Shown: positions 8,192 through 16,217, numbered from the stretch's first letter. The stretch: DNA of 64,000 nucleotides from GCA-2737725 sp033763995 (GCA_033763995.1 JANRJL010000060.1:1-64000); one strand, 5' to 3'. The notes: generated by a model from the letters alone, not told the origin. Numbers and translations: made by a program.

Positions 8192-8413
8192 CTAACGGCG
8201 CTCGGGAAACGGATGAACTGCGTCTTTGATATCCACAGTTCTTTGTTTGCTTCGCTCGTCGAGTTCTTTCAACAGTCGCACTACTTCGGCAGAACGTGTG
8301 CCTTCGTTTGTCTTGAGTACCGGCAAACTAGGAACAGGATTAGTAGCCGACAACAGACTGTCGACAATCCGCTGGCGTTTAGCATTATCCAGTCTCATTT
8401 CAACATCGCTCAT
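8192..8413 (-). CDS. Small hypothetical protein, partner of the Ntn-hydrolase-like gene
   Basis: 73 aa, charged and soluble, with a predicted helical middle (SAEVVRLLKELDERSKQRTV). I recognise no family. Its start overlaps the stop of the gene at 8410-9708 by 4 bases (ATGA), so the two are almost certainly translated together. It shares that gene's lower GC content, unlike the surrounding chromosome. It could be a regulator, substrate or inhibitor of the large protein; nothing in the sequence decides this. Confidence 0.6.
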   Translation of the reverse strand: MSDVEMRLDNAKRQRIVDSLLSATNPVPSLPVLKTNEGTRSAEVVRLLKELDERSKQRTVDIKDAVHPFPERR

Positions 8414-9708
8414 TTTACATCACCATGAGCAGCACGATTTAATCTTGCGAAGTACCGAGGATTCATCTGCGGATCAAAGTAGTGCTTACGCTTAATCCAT
8501 ATAAACCCGTCGGTTTTGCTTATCACTGCTACGTCAACTGCTCCGCTTACACTCTCGGTTGGCTCGGTAACTTTTTCCTTAAGCGATTCAAGTTTAATTA
8601 GAGTTTCGCCCAACTCTATCATTTCGTCTACAGGTAGCGCCTCAATAACACGCAGTAATGGCCAATAATTTCTGTCTAAATTGGCTGAAACGCTAGCTTT
8701 ACGAAATAATTCTGTCGCTTGTGTAATATGGGCGTCTTCATTGGGAAGGCTGCTTAATTTGAGTTCATTTTTTATCGACTCGGAATAGCCACGCAACGAC
8801 TTACGCGACGCTTCAACGAATATGTCAAATGCACTTAAACTAAAACCATTCTCAATGGTTTCTATCATACGTGTCGAAGCAAATCCCAGTAGATGCGCAG
8901 ACCTTTCGACGGTAACTGCTTGTTGCCGTCTCGCCTCTTTCCATAATGATCGTGCCCCTAAAAGCCCAAAGCAACGGTACTCTGAAAGTTTCGGGAAGAA
9001 GTCTTTATCTCCATAACCCGCAATAACAATACCGGTGCTATTGTCGTCCAGGAGACGCTCATATTCGCGGTAGAGAAGCTTAATCGCTGCAATAGAGAGT
9101 GATTGGAAATTAATGCTCCCCCAAGGGTCTTCAGCAGGAAATACAGCCTTTAACTCATTTGCGACATCACCGGATGTCGTTGCCAAAACTTGGGCTACTT
9201 CAACCTGATTAAATGGTGGCGCCAATTGATTGTTCTCGTATGCGGCTGACGCGGTATCAACAAAGTCGTTTATTGCGACGGCCTGCTCACGAACTTCTTT
9301 AGCCCCAGTATACCCTGGGCTGGTCATGGCTTGTTTCAGTATGCTGTAAGCGGCTGTTGAGATATGGCGCTTAAGAGCAGCTTGCCGATCTCCTGCTGGA
9401 AACAAATCATTGTGTGCATCAATAAATGTAAACAGTTCGTTCGCATATCCTTGGATATCGTTAAACGACTTCTTACCCAACTCCGTTCGGAAAAGTTTGA
9501 TCAATAGTTCCCAAGGCACCCTCTCAAGATTCGCGTTTCCAAAAGTCATCAAGCCTACAGGTCGATGCTCTGAAAGCTGAATAATCTTGTTCTCACCTTT
9601 GAAATACCTTTTCTCCTCTTTGCCGTTTATTGTGTAGGTAACCGTTTGTGCGCTATCTGCTGCGAGAACGACGCAGCGCCGATTCATTATTGCGACTTCA
9701 GAGGTCAT
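8410..9708 (-). CDS. Predicted Thr-type Ntn hydrolase (proteasome/HslV-fold-like), uncharacterised
   Basis: 432 aa. The N-terminus MTSEVAIMNRRCVVLAADSA resembles 20S proteasome beta subunits and HslV. If Met1 is removed, Thr2 becomes the N-terminal residue, and Asp18 then falls 16 residues later, as Thr1 and Asp17 do in proteasome subunits. Lys41 in GENKIIQL and Gly-rich GLMTFGNA fit the Lys33 and Gly47 regions after a small insertion. The remaining 300 or so residues are mostly helical and unrecognised. No transmembrane segment is seen. Coding DNA is clearly AT-richer than its neighbours, suggesting transfer. The gene begins 12 bases after the fliL-like stop and overlaps a 73-aa gene. Activity is inferred, not shown. 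Confidence 0.65.
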   Translation of the reverse strand: MTSEVAIMNRRCVVLAADSAQTVTYTINGKEEKRYFKGENKIIQLSEHRPVGLMTFGNANLERVPWELLIKLFRTELGKKSFNDIQGYANELFTFIDAHNDLFPAGDRQAALKRHISTAAYSILKQAMTSPGYTGAKEVREQAVAINDFVDTASAAYENNQLAPPFNQVEVAQVLATTSGDVANELKAVFPAEDPWGSINFQSLSIAAIKLLYREYERLLDDNSTGIVIAGYGDKDFFPKLSEYRCFGLLGARSLWKEARRQQAVTVERSAHLLGFASTRMIETIENGFSLSAFDIFVEASRKSLRGYSESIKNELKLSSLPNEDAHITQATELFRKASVSANLDRNYWPLLRVIEALPVDEMIELGETLIKLESLKEKVTEPTESVSGAVDVAVISKTDGFIWIKRKHYFDPQMNPRYFARLNRAAHGDVK

Positions 9709-9720
9709 GATTCTCGGCCC

Positions 9721-10227
9721 CTACTTCAAAGCGCCGAATTTCTGCTCGAAGACGTTGATCAGCAGTACGTCCACCACCTTGTCGCCGTAGAGGCGCTTGC
9801 TCATGGCCACCAGCCGCTTCTTGATCTCGCGCAGGTCTGGCAGTTCGTCCTTGGCCAGCTTCTTTTCGAAGTACGGGATGAATTCCTTGATGATGGCGCT
9901 TTGCAGCCGGGCTTCGCTTTCCTCGATGGCCTTCTTGGCGTCGTTGTCGGTGACCCAAACGCGGACGCTGAGGAAGACGCGGTTCTTGATCTGACCATCC
10001 ACCAGCACCGGGATGATCATGTCGGGCAGATCGACGAAGGTGATGACCGAGGCCGGCGGCACGAAAACCTTGCGGCTGGCGTCCGCCTTGCCGGCGGCCA
10101 TTTCGGCGGCGCTGCCCTGGACCTCGGGCTTGAAGGGGTTGGGCAGCACGCCCAGCATGATCAGGCCCCCGGCCCCGCCGCCGCCGACCAGGATCAGCAG
10201 AATGATGATGACGATGACGCGTTTCAT
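9721..10227 (-). CDS. FliL-like flagellar basal body-associated protein
   Basis: 168 aa. One N-terminal transmembrane segment (about residues 4-25) is followed by a periplasmic domain. The segment FVDLPDMIIPVLVDGQIKNRV and the C-terminal RLYGDKVVDVLLINVFEQKF fit FliL-family proteins, which sit at the stator of the flagellar motor. No flagellar operon is nearby; a MotB homologue lies about 12 kb away. The gene follows thiL in the same direction after a family A hairpin. Assignment beyond FliL-like is uncertain. Confidence 0.7.
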   Translation of the reverse strand: MKRVIVIIILLILVGGGGAGGLIMLGVLPNPFKPEVQGSAAEMAAGKADASRKVFVPPASVITFVDLPDMIIPVLVDGQIKNRVFLSVRVWVTDNDAKKAIEESEARLQSAIIKEFIPYFEKKLAKDELPDLREIKKRLVAMSKRLYGDKVVDVLLINVFEQKFGALK

Positions 10228-10288
10228 GATGGCCTAGAGTCAAATTCGATCAAACCGAAGCACAACGCCTCAGAAACTTACTCTTTTT

Positions 10289-10337
10289 GGTCGCATTTTC
10301 CACGCCAACCGGTTCCCACTTGTCGGGAAAATGCTCC
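10289..10337 (-). repeat. Intercistronic hairpin repeat, family A, copy 3
   Basis: Arms GCATTTTCC (10293-10301) and GGAAAATGC (10326-10334) pair perfectly; inside, CGCCAA faces TTGTCG with one mismatch. In the direction of transcription it begins about 10 bases after the thiL stop and precedes fliL. Downstream (minus strand) lies TCGAATTTGACTCTAGG, a segment also found after copy 6 near 36256. Confidence 0.85.
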
Positions 10338-10345
10338 GGTGGCGC

Positions 10346-11326
10346 CTACCGATGCCTGTAGCCCGGCGACGATAGGGCAATTGCAGCGCCCTTGTCATCC
10401 AACACCGTGACGCCCGATCCGCCCTCAAACCGGCCGATGTCGGTCACCGGCACGCCGACCCGCCGGCCGTGGGCCAGCGTCGCGGCGATGTTGGCCGGCG
10501 GCACGGCAAAGGCCAGCTCGTAGTCGTCGCCCCCCGTGAGGATGCGCGTGATCGCCGCCGGATCGCGCGCCACCACCGCGCGCGCCGCCGCCGACAACGG
10601 CACTTTGGACGCCTCGATCACGGCCGCCGCGCCCGACTGCGCGCAGATGTGGCCCACGTCGGCACAGAGGCCGTCGGAGATGTCGATGGCGGCGGTCTCA
10701 CGGCCCGCTTCGGCCTGGCCGAAAGCCACGCGCGGCTGCGGCAAGCGGTAGCGGTCGATCAGAAATTCGCGGTCGGAGGGATTCAAGAACGCATGCTGGC
10801 CGTTGATCACGTCGAGGCCCAGTGCCGCGTCGCCGATGGTACCGGTGACGCACAGGTGATCGCCCGGCAAGGCCCCCGAGCGGCGGATCATGGCGCCGGT
10901 TTTGACCTCGCCCAGGGCGGTGATGGTGATCGTCACCGGTCCCGGCGTCGCCACCGTATCGCCGCCCAGCAGCGGACATTGGAACGCCCGCACGTCGTCC
11001 GCGAGCCCGCCGACGAAGGCGCGCAGCCAGGCATCGTCGCAGGCCTCGTTGATCGCCAGCGCCATGAGAAAGCCCACGGGCTTGGCGCCCTTGGCCGCCA
11101 GGTCCGACAGGTTCACCCGCAGCGCTTTGCGGGCGATGTCGCCGGGCGGGTCGGAGCCGAGAAAATGCACGCCCGCGATCACCGCATCCTTGGTGAGCAC
11201 CAGGTCATAACCGTGGCGTGGCGTGAGTGCCGCGGCATCGTCGGTGAGGTTGAACGCGCCGGGGGCGCCCTGGCTCAACGGGGCCAGGAGTTGGGCGATG
11301 AACTCGAATTCGCCCAGCCGCGTCAT
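10346..11326 (-). CDS. thiL: Thiamine-monophosphate kinase
   Basis: 326 aa, the usual ThiL length. It phosphorylates thiamine monophosphate to thiamine pyrophosphate. The start MTRLGEFEFIAQLLAPL and the early acidic motif LTDDAAAL are typical. KDAVIAGVHFL, the LLGGDT motif and AIDISDGLCADVGH are the Mg-ATP-binding signatures of the AIRS/PurM superfamily. The ATG at 11326 overlaps the nusB stop (ATGA), supporting this start and coupling to NusB, as in many proteobacteria. Confidence 0.95.
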   Translation of the reverse strand: MTRLGEFEFIAQLLAPLSQGAPGAFNLTDDAAALTPRHGYDLVLTKDAVIAGVHFLGSDPPGDIARKALRVNLSDLAAKGAKPVGFLMALAINEACDDAWLRAFVGGLADDVRAFQCPLLGGDTVATPGPVTITITALGEVKTGAMIRRSGALPGDHLCVTGTIGDAALGLDVINGQHAFLNPSDREFLIDRYRLPQPRVAFGQAEAGRETAAIDISDGLCADVGHICAQSGAAAVIEASKVPLSAAARAVVARDPAAITRILTGGDDYELAFAVPPANIAATLAHGRRVGVPVTDIGRFEGGSGVTVLDDKGAAIALSSPGYRHR

Positions 11327-11868
11327 GATTTTGATTCCAGGCGGCCGAGCGCGCGGGCGACGCGGTCGAGCACCGCGTTCACCAGGCGCGGCTCGGGCCC
11401 GGGATAAAACGCATGGGCGATGTCGACGAATTCCGAGATGGTCACGCGCGGCGGCACGTCGGCGCGGACCAACAATTCGGCGATGGCGGCGCGCAAAATC
11501 GACTTGAGCAGAATTTCCAGCCGATCGGCGGGCCAGTCGGCCGACAATGAACTGGCCATCATGGCGTCGATCTCGATGCGCCGGGCCTCGAAGCAGCGCA
11601 CCAGGTCCACCATGAGGCCGGTATCGGCCGCGCACAAATCGACGAATTGCTCCTGCGCCGTGGCGGGGTCTTCGGTGATGGCGATGCCGCCCTGGCGGCC
11701 CACGATGAAGTCCTTGAGCACGTCGTCGGACGACGCTTCGGTGAGTTCGAGTTGGTACAGGGCTTGGACGGCGGCCAAACGGCCGCTGGCGCGCGCCGCT
11801 CCCTTGGCTGCGGCTTTGGCCGCGGCCTTGTCGGAACGCGCAGGCGAGCTTTCAGTCTGCGCCGACAT
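11323..11868 (-). CDS. nusB: Transcription antitermination factor NusB
   Basis: 181 aa. An Ala/Lys-rich N-terminal extension of about 25 residues, common in alphaproteobacteria, precedes the all-helical NusB domain (RLAAVQALYQLELT to the C-terminus). The C-terminal VTISEFVDIAHAF and RLVNAVLDRVAR are the conserved family ends. It binds boxA RNA with NusE/S10 in rRNA antitermination. It sits between ribH and thiL in the conserved order and overlaps thiL by 4 bases. A long family A element occupies the ribH-nusB gap. Confidence 0.95.
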   Translation of the reverse strand: MSAQTESSPARSDKAAAKAAAKGAARASGRLAAVQALYQLELTEASSDDVLKDFIVGRQGGIAITEDPATAQEQFVDLCAADTGLMVDLVRCFEARRIEIDAMMASSLSADWPADRLEILLKSILRAAIAELLVRADVPPRVTISEFVDIAHAFYPGPEPRLVNAVLDRVARALGRLESKS

Positions 11869-11949
11869 GGGCGATCCACCTGTCAAAGAGCCAAGAACCG
11901 GGGCCACTGTATAACCAAAAAAGCCGGATATATGGCCCGTTCTTGTTTG

Positions 11950-12041
11950 GTCGCATTTTCCAGGCCAACCGCCCGGGCGCGAAGCGCCCAAATCAAAGTA
12001 TCTGGCGGCTCCGCCGCCGGGCACTTGTCGGGAAAATGCTC
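11950..12041 (-). repeat. Intercistronic structured repeat, family A, copy 4 (long form)
   Basis: Outer arms GCATTTTCC (11954-11962) and GGAAAATGC (12031-12039). The interior holds two further GC hairpins, GGGCGC-GAA-GCGCCC and GGCGGC-TCC-GCCGCC, giving a three-arm fold. It begins about 5 bases after the ribH stop in the direction of transcription and lies in the nusB leader. Confidence 0.85.
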
Positions 12042-12045
12042 CGCC

Positions 12046-12495
12046 TTATAACCCGAAGCCGCGCTTGATCTCAATCATGCGCAAACAGGCCCGCGCGGCC
12101 CGCCCGCCGACGTCGTCGGCGCCCTTGGGGTTGGCGCGTGCCATGGCCAGTTCCCAGGTCGGGCAGGTCAAGATGCCGTTGCCCATGGGCATGGCGAGGT
12201 CCAAGGCGACGCGGGTCATGCCCGCCATGGCCTCGCGGCAGACGTGCTCGTAATGGTCGGTCTCGCCCTTCACGGCGCAGCCCAACACCACGATGCCGTC
12301 ATAGCGCTTGGATTTCTTCTTTGCTGAAAATGCCATTTGCGCCGCCGAGGGCAACTCGAGAATGCCCGGCACGGTGATGACATCGTGGGTAGCCTTGGCC
12401 TTCTTGAGCGCGGCCTTGGCGCCGGCCAGAAGCTGGTCGGCGTTCTCGTCGTAAAAGCGCGCTTCGATGATGAGGACGTGGGGTTTGGCGGGCAT
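12046..12495 (-). CDS. ribH: 6,7-dimethyl-8-ribityllumazine synthase
   Basis: 149 aa from the ATG at 12495; an upstream TTG at 12516 would add 7 residues without family support. It condenses the 3,4-dihydroxybutanone phosphate made by RibB with the pyrimidine made by RibD to form lumazine. Visible motifs are IIEARFYDE at the N-terminus, TVPGILELPSAAQ, and GCAVKGETDHYEHVC, which carries the catalytic His. GILTCPTWELAMARA corresponds to the usual G(V/I)LT element. It lies between ribB and nusB. A three-arm repeat separates it from ribB. Confidence 0.94.
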   Translation of the reverse strand: MPAKPHVLIIEARFYDENADQLLAGAKAALKKAKATHDVITVPGILELPSAAQMAFSAKKKSKRYDGIVVLGCAVKGETDHYEHVCREAMAGMTRVALDLAMPMGNGILTCPTWELAMARANPKGADDVGGRAARACLRMIEIKRGFGL

Positions 12496-12527
12496 GGCGT
12501 GGCAAAGTCCGAACAATAAAACTCAAT

Positions 12528-12663
12528 TGTCATCGCCCGGTTTAACCGGGCGATCCAGGGTTTTTTTGGTTTATAAACCAGAAACGAGAAACACCTGGAT
12601 ACCCCGCTGCGGGCTTTGTTTTTTCGGCCGCGCTTTGCGCGGGCCGGGGCGCGGGGTATGACA
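12528..12663 (-). repeat. Three-armed intercistronic repeat, family B, copy 1
   Basis: TGTCAT (12528-12533) pairs with ATGACA (12658-12663) as the closing stem. Arm 1 is the palindrome CGCCCGGTT/AACCGGGCG (12534-12552). Arm 2 is closed by ATCCAGG (12553-12559) and CCTGGAT (12594-12600), with a nested GGTTTATAAACC. Arm 3 is closed by ACCCCGC and GCGGGGT (to 12657), with a nested GC hairpin. It starts about 12 bases after the ribB stop. Confidence 0.8.
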
Positions 12664-12675
12664 GCAGTGGGTTAT

Positions 12676-13797
12676 TCACGGCAGCGGAATTTTGCGTTGC
12701 TCGGCGATCTTGAGGCCGTAGCCGTCCAGGCCGACGATGTTCTTGGAGGTGTTGGTCAGCAAGATCATCGAGGTGACGCCGAGATCCACCAGAATTTGCG
12801 CGCCGACGCCGTAGTCCATCAGCCGCGCCGGACCGTCCTCGCCGCGCGCGCGGGCCTTGATGCGCTCCGACAGTTTCGTGCTGGGCGGATCGCGCAGCAC
12901 CACCACCACGCCGCGCCCGTGAGCCGCGATCATGTCCATGGCCTTGTGCAACTCGCCGGTCTTGGGGTTGGTGGCGTCCCAGAACAGGTCGCTCATGACG
13001 TTGACTTGGTGCATGCGCACCATGACGGGGTCCCCGCCGGTCACGTTGCCCTTCACCAGGGCCACGTTCTCCATGCCCGACATGGTATCGGCATAGACGC
13101 GCAGCATCCATTGCCCGCCGTGCTTCGACGTGAACGGCGCCTCGGACTCCACGCGCACCAGACGTTCCGTGCGGCGGCGATAGGCGATGAGGTCTGCGAT
13201 GGTCGCGACCTTGATGCCGTGCAACTGCGCGAACTTCACCAAGTCCGGCATGCGCGCCATGGAGCCGTCGTCGGCCATGATCTCGCAAATCACGCCGGCG
13301 GGAATGAGGCCGGCCAGGCGCGAAATATCCACCGCCGCTTCCGTGTGCCCGGCGCGCACCAAGACTCCACCATCCCGCGCCATGAGCGGAAACACGTGGC
13401 CCGGCGTGGCCAAGTCCTCGCGCGTGTGATTGGGGTCCATGGCGACCGCGATGGTGCGGGCGCGGTCGGCCGCCGAGATGCCGGTGGTCACGCCCTCTTT
13501 CGCCTCGATGCTGACGGTGAAGGCGGTGGCATGGCGGGTTTGGTTGTGGGTGGTCATCATCGGCAGGCGCAGTTCCTCGCAGCGCTTGCGGGTCAGCGCC
13601 AGGCAAATCAGCCCCCGGCCGTGCTTGGCCATGAAGTTGATGACGTCGGGCGTGGCCATCTGCGCCGGGATCACCAGGTCGCCCTCGTTCTCCCGGCCCT
13701 CGTCGTCCACCAGGATGAACATCTTGCCGTTGCGGGCGTCGTCGATGATGTCCTCGATGGACGACAAATAGTCGGCGTAGGTCACGGTTTTATCCAC
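12676..13797 (-). CDS. ribB: 3,4-dihydroxy-2-butanone 4-phosphate synthase with degenerate GTP cyclohydrolase II-like domain
   Basis: 373 aa. Residues 1-205 are a complete RibB domain: the acidic loop VDDEGRENEGDLV, TRHATAFTVSIEAKEG, and RAGHTEAAVDI. They convert ribulose 5-phosphate to dihydroxybutanone phosphate. Residues 210-373 align with RibA (MDYGVGAQIL, GLDGYGL) but contain no cysteine at all, so the zinc site that GTP cyclohydrolase II needs is absent. I therefore do not call it bifunctional RibBA. This degenerate form is common in alphaproteobacteria. No other RibA is in the window. It lies 2 bases downstream of ribE. Confidence 0.93.
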   Translation of the reverse strand: MDKTVTYADYLSSIEDIIDDARNGKMFILVDDEGRENEGDLVIPAQMATPDVINFMAKHGRGLICLALTRKRCEELRLPMMTTHNQTRHATAFTVSIEAKEGVTTGISAADRARTIAVAMDPNHTREDLATPGHVFPLMARDGGVLVRAGHTEAAVDISRLAGLIPAGVICEIMADDGSMARMPDLVKFAQLHGIKVATIADLIAYRRRTERLVRVESEAPFTSKHGGQWMLRVYADTMSGMENVALVKGNVTGGDPVMVRMHQVNVMSDLFWDATNPKTGELHKAMDMIAAHGRGVVVVLRDPPSTKLSERIKARARGEDGPARLMDYGVGAQILVDLGVTSMILLTNTSKNIVGLDGYGLKIAEQRKIPLP

Positions 13798-13799
13798 GG

Positions 13800-14396
13800 C
13801 TAAGTCTCCAAGAGACGTGCAACATATCGCGCGATGACGTCGATTTCCATGTTGAGCCGGTCGCCCGCCCGCAGGGCGCCGAAAGTGGTCACGGCCTGGG
13901 TATGGGGGATGATGTTGACGCCGAAGGTGGCGCCCTCCACTTCGTTGACCGTGAGCGAAACGCCGTCGAGCGTGATGGAGCCCTTGGCAGCGATGAACTT
14001 CGCCAATGGCGCGGGCGGCTTAATGGTGAAACGCTTGGAGCCGCCGTCATCGCGCACCGCGACGACTTCGGCCACGCCGTCCACATGGCCCGAGACCAAA
14101 TGCCCGCCCAGCTCATCGCCCGCCTTGAGCGCGCGTTCCAGGTTGACGCGCGTGCCCTTGGCCCAGGTACCCAGCGTGGTTTTCGACAAGGTCTCGGCGG
14201 AAGCATCGGCGGCGAACCAATCGGCACCCTTATCCATCACCGTCAGGCAACATCCATTGCAGGCTATGGAAGCCCCCATCGCCATCTCGGCCATGGCAAA
14301 ACGCGTGGTCACGCGAAAGCGCCGGTCGGCCGCGCCCGTGACGGGCTGCGTGACCTCGGTAACCGTGCCGAGATCGGTGACGATGCCGGTGAACAT
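13800..14396 (-). CDS. ribE: Riboflavin synthase alpha chain
   Basis: 198 aa with the two homologous lumazine-binding halves typical of the family: MFTGIVTDLGTV and VNLERALKAGDELGGHLVSG. The second half has FIAAKGSITLDGVSLTVNEV and HTQAVTTFG. It dismutates two lumazines to riboflavin and the RibD-derived pyrimidine. I chose the ATG at 14396 because MFTGIV is the near-invariant family N-terminus. A family A hairpin lies 17 bases upstream in the leader. The gene sits between ribD and ribB. Confidence 0.95.
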   Translation of the reverse strand: MFTGIVTDLGTVTEVTQPVTGAADRRFRVTTRFAMAEMAMGASIACNGCCLTVMDKGADWFAADASAETLSKTTLGTWAKGTRVNLERALKAGDELGGHLVSGHVDGVAEVVAVRDDGGSKRFTIKPPAPLAKFIAAKGSITLDGVSLTVNEVEGATFGVNIIPHTQAVTTFGALRAGDRLNMEIDVIARYVARLLET

Positions 14397-14412
14397 AGTA
14401 GCCTTTTTGTTT

Positions 14413-14460
14413 GTCGCCTTTTCCACGCCAACCGGGTTCCACTTGTCGGGAAAAGGCGAC
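14413..14460 (-). repeat. Intercistronic hairpin repeat, family A, copy 5
   Basis: GTCGCCTTTTCC (14413-14424) and GGAAAAGGCGAC (14449-14460) form a perfect 12-bp stem. One arm position is C:G where every other copy has A:T, a compensatory change. It begins about 10 bases after the ribD stop and ends 17 bases before the ribE start. Confidence 0.88.
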
Positions 14461-14470
14461 GTGTGTCCCC

Positions 14471-15547
14471 TTAGCGGCGTTCGAAAACTTCCAGGATATC
14501 TTCGCTAAATCGCATGGTGTCGCGGCGCTTGAAATGGGGGGCAACCGTCAGCCGGTCAAGGCCCAAGGCCGCCACGGCGGGCACGCCGTCGCCGCCCAGC
14601 ACTTGCGCGCCGCGGAACCAATACAGTTCGTCAATGAGTCCGGCTTTGAGGAACGCGGCCGCCACTTGGCCACCGCCTTCGATCAGCACGCGGGTGATGC
14701 CCTTGGCGGCCAAATCGGCGGCGACGGCGGCTAGGAAATCGGAACCGCCCAACTGAACAACTGTGGCCCCCGATTTTCCGAAATCTTTTGGCGCTGCTTG
14801 TGTGGTGTAAATCCATGTCGGAACAGACGCTGCCGTTTGAATGACTTTGCGATCGGTGGCGACGCGCAAACGCCGGTCCAGCACGATTCGCACCTTCGGC
14901 CGCCCGGTATAGCCCGGCAGGCGACACGTGAGTTCGGGATCGTCCTGGATCACCGTTTCCGAGCCCACCAGGACCGCATCGAAGCGCGCGCGAATTGCGT
15001 GGGTGGCGCGCCGCGCCTCGGGGCCTGTGATCCATTTGCTCTCGCCGTTGGCCAAGGCAATGCGACCGTCCAAGCTGGTGGCGGTTTTCAGCGCGAACAG
15101 CGGCCGTTGCTGCGTGATGCGTTTGAAGAAGCCCGCGTTGAGGTGTTCGGCCTCGGCGCGGCAGATGTTGTCCACCACGTCGATCTTGGCCGCGCGCAGC
15201 TTCAGGGTCCCCTGCCCCGAAACGCGCGGGTCCGGATCGGTCGCGGCCACGACAACGCGGGCAATGCCCGCCGCGATCAGCGCCTCGGCGCAGGGCGGCG
15301 TCTTGCCGTGATGGCTGCAAGGCTCCAGCGACACATAGGCCGTGGCACCTTTGGCGGCGCTGCCCGCACGTTGCAGCGCTTCGGTTTCAGCGTGAGGTCG
15401 CCCGCCGGATTGAGTCCAGCCGCGCCCCACCACGACGCCGTCCTTCACGATGACGCAGCCCACGGCCGGATTGGGCCACGTATCGCCCAGGCCCCGTGCC
15501 GCGAGGCGCAATGTCATTTGCATGAAGTCGTGATCGGCGTGGGACAT
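14471..15547 (-). CDS. ribD: Bifunctional pyrimidine deaminase/reductase
   Basis: 358 aa, the usual length. The N-terminal deaminase domain (residues 1-145) has HAETEAL and PCSHHGKTPPCAEAL, the zinc-binding and catalytic set. The C-terminal reductase domain begins near residue 150 with KTATSLDGRIA, then WITGPEAR, VGSETVIQDDPELT and VLIEGGGQVAAAFL. It carries out the second and third steps of pyrimidine processing in riboflavin synthesis. The gene lies between nrdR and ribE, with a three-arm repeat upstream and a family A hairpin downstream. Confidence 0.96.
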   Translation of the reverse strand: MSHADHDFMQMTLRLAARGLGDTWPNPAVGCVIVKDGVVVGRGWTQSGGRPHAETEALQRAGSAAKGATAYVSLEPCSHHGKTPPCAEALIAAGIARVVVAATDPDPRVSGQGTLKLRAAKIDVVDNICRAEAEHLNAGFFKRITQQRPLFALKTATSLDGRIALANGESKWITGPEARRATHAIRARFDAVLVGSETVIQDDPELTCRLPGYTGRPKVRIVLDRRLRVATDRKVIQTAASVPTWIYTTQAAPKDFGKSGATVVQLGGSDFLAAVAADLAAKGITRVLIEGGGQVAAAFLKAGLIDELYWFRGAQVLGGDGVPAVAALGLDRLTVAPHFKRRDTMRFSEDILEVFERR

Positions 15548-15571
15548 TCAAAAGCCCGCAACAAACACCAC

Positions 15572-15706
15572 TGTCATGCCGGACTAGATCCGGCATCCAG
15601 GTTTTCCGTTTTCCTTATCGAACGAGCTTACGCGAAATGAAACAGAAACCCTGGACCCCGGCTCAAGGTGTCCTCGGCGCGGAGCGCCTGCGGGGCCGGG
15701 GTGACA
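15572..15706 (-). repeat. Three-armed intercistronic repeat, family B, copy 2
   Basis: TGTCA (15572-15576) pairs with TGACA (15702-15706). Arm 1 is GCCGGA/TCCGGC (15578-15594). Arm 2 is closed by ATCCAGG (15595-15601) and CCTGGA (15650-15655). Arm 3 is closed by CCCCGGC (15656-15662) and GCCGGGG (15695-15701), with an inner GGCGC/GCGCC. The architecture matches the copy at 12528. It starts about 14 bases after the nrdR stop. Confidence 0.8.
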
Positions 15707-15720
15707 TCCAGGAGAGTGGA

Positions 15721-16194
15721 CTACAAATTCTCATCAGCCTTGGGCGGCTCATTGATGGTCTCAGCGAAGTTCTCGAAGTCTCTGATTTCACGGAAGTTTT
15801 TATACACCGACGCAAAGCGGATATAGGCCACCTTGTCGAGGCCCTGCAGGGCTTCCATAGCCATTTCGCCTACCACCGACGACGGGATTTCGCTTTCGCC
15901 CATGCTTTCCAGGCGGCGTTGGATGGAGTTCACCACCCGCTCGATGCGCTCCTCGTCCACGGGGCGTTTGCGGCAGGCGATCATGATGGAGCGCGCCAGC
16001 TTGTCGCGGTCGAACGGGCTGCGCTGGCCGTTCTTTTTCACCACGATGAGTTCGCGCAACTGAATGCGCTCGAAGGTGGTGAAGCGCGCGCTGCAGGCCG
16101 GGCACGCGCGCCGGCGACGGATCGCCGAATTGTCGTCGGTGGGCCGCGAATCTTTCACCTGGGTATCGGCATGCCCGCAATAAGGACAACGCAT
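15721..16194 (-). CDS. nrdR: Transcriptional repressor NrdR
   Basis: 157 aa. The N-terminal zinc ribbon begins MRCPYCGH and closes with CPACSARFTTFER. The following ATP-cone domain (about residues 50-140) contains RSPFDRDKLARSI and the conserved VAYIRFASVYKNF. NrdR represses ribonucleotide reductase genes at NrdR boxes according to the nucleotide it binds. No nrd genes are in the window. It lies between glyA and ribD as is usual in alphaproteobacteria. Confidence 0.96.
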   Translation of the reverse strand: MRCPYCGHADTQVKDSRPTDDNSAIRRRRACPACSARFTTFERIQLRELIVVKKNGQRSPFDRDKLARSIMIACRKRPVDEERIERVVNSIQRRLESMGESEIPSSVVGEMAMEALQGLDKVAYIRFASVYKNFREIRDFENFAETINEPPKADENL

Positions 16195-16217
16195 GGAGTT
16201 CCCCTAAACAACGGCCC

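Noticed and set aside
12676..13797. Calling the gene bifunctional RibBA
   Set aside because: The C-terminal domain has no cysteines for the zinc site of GTP cyclohydrolase II.
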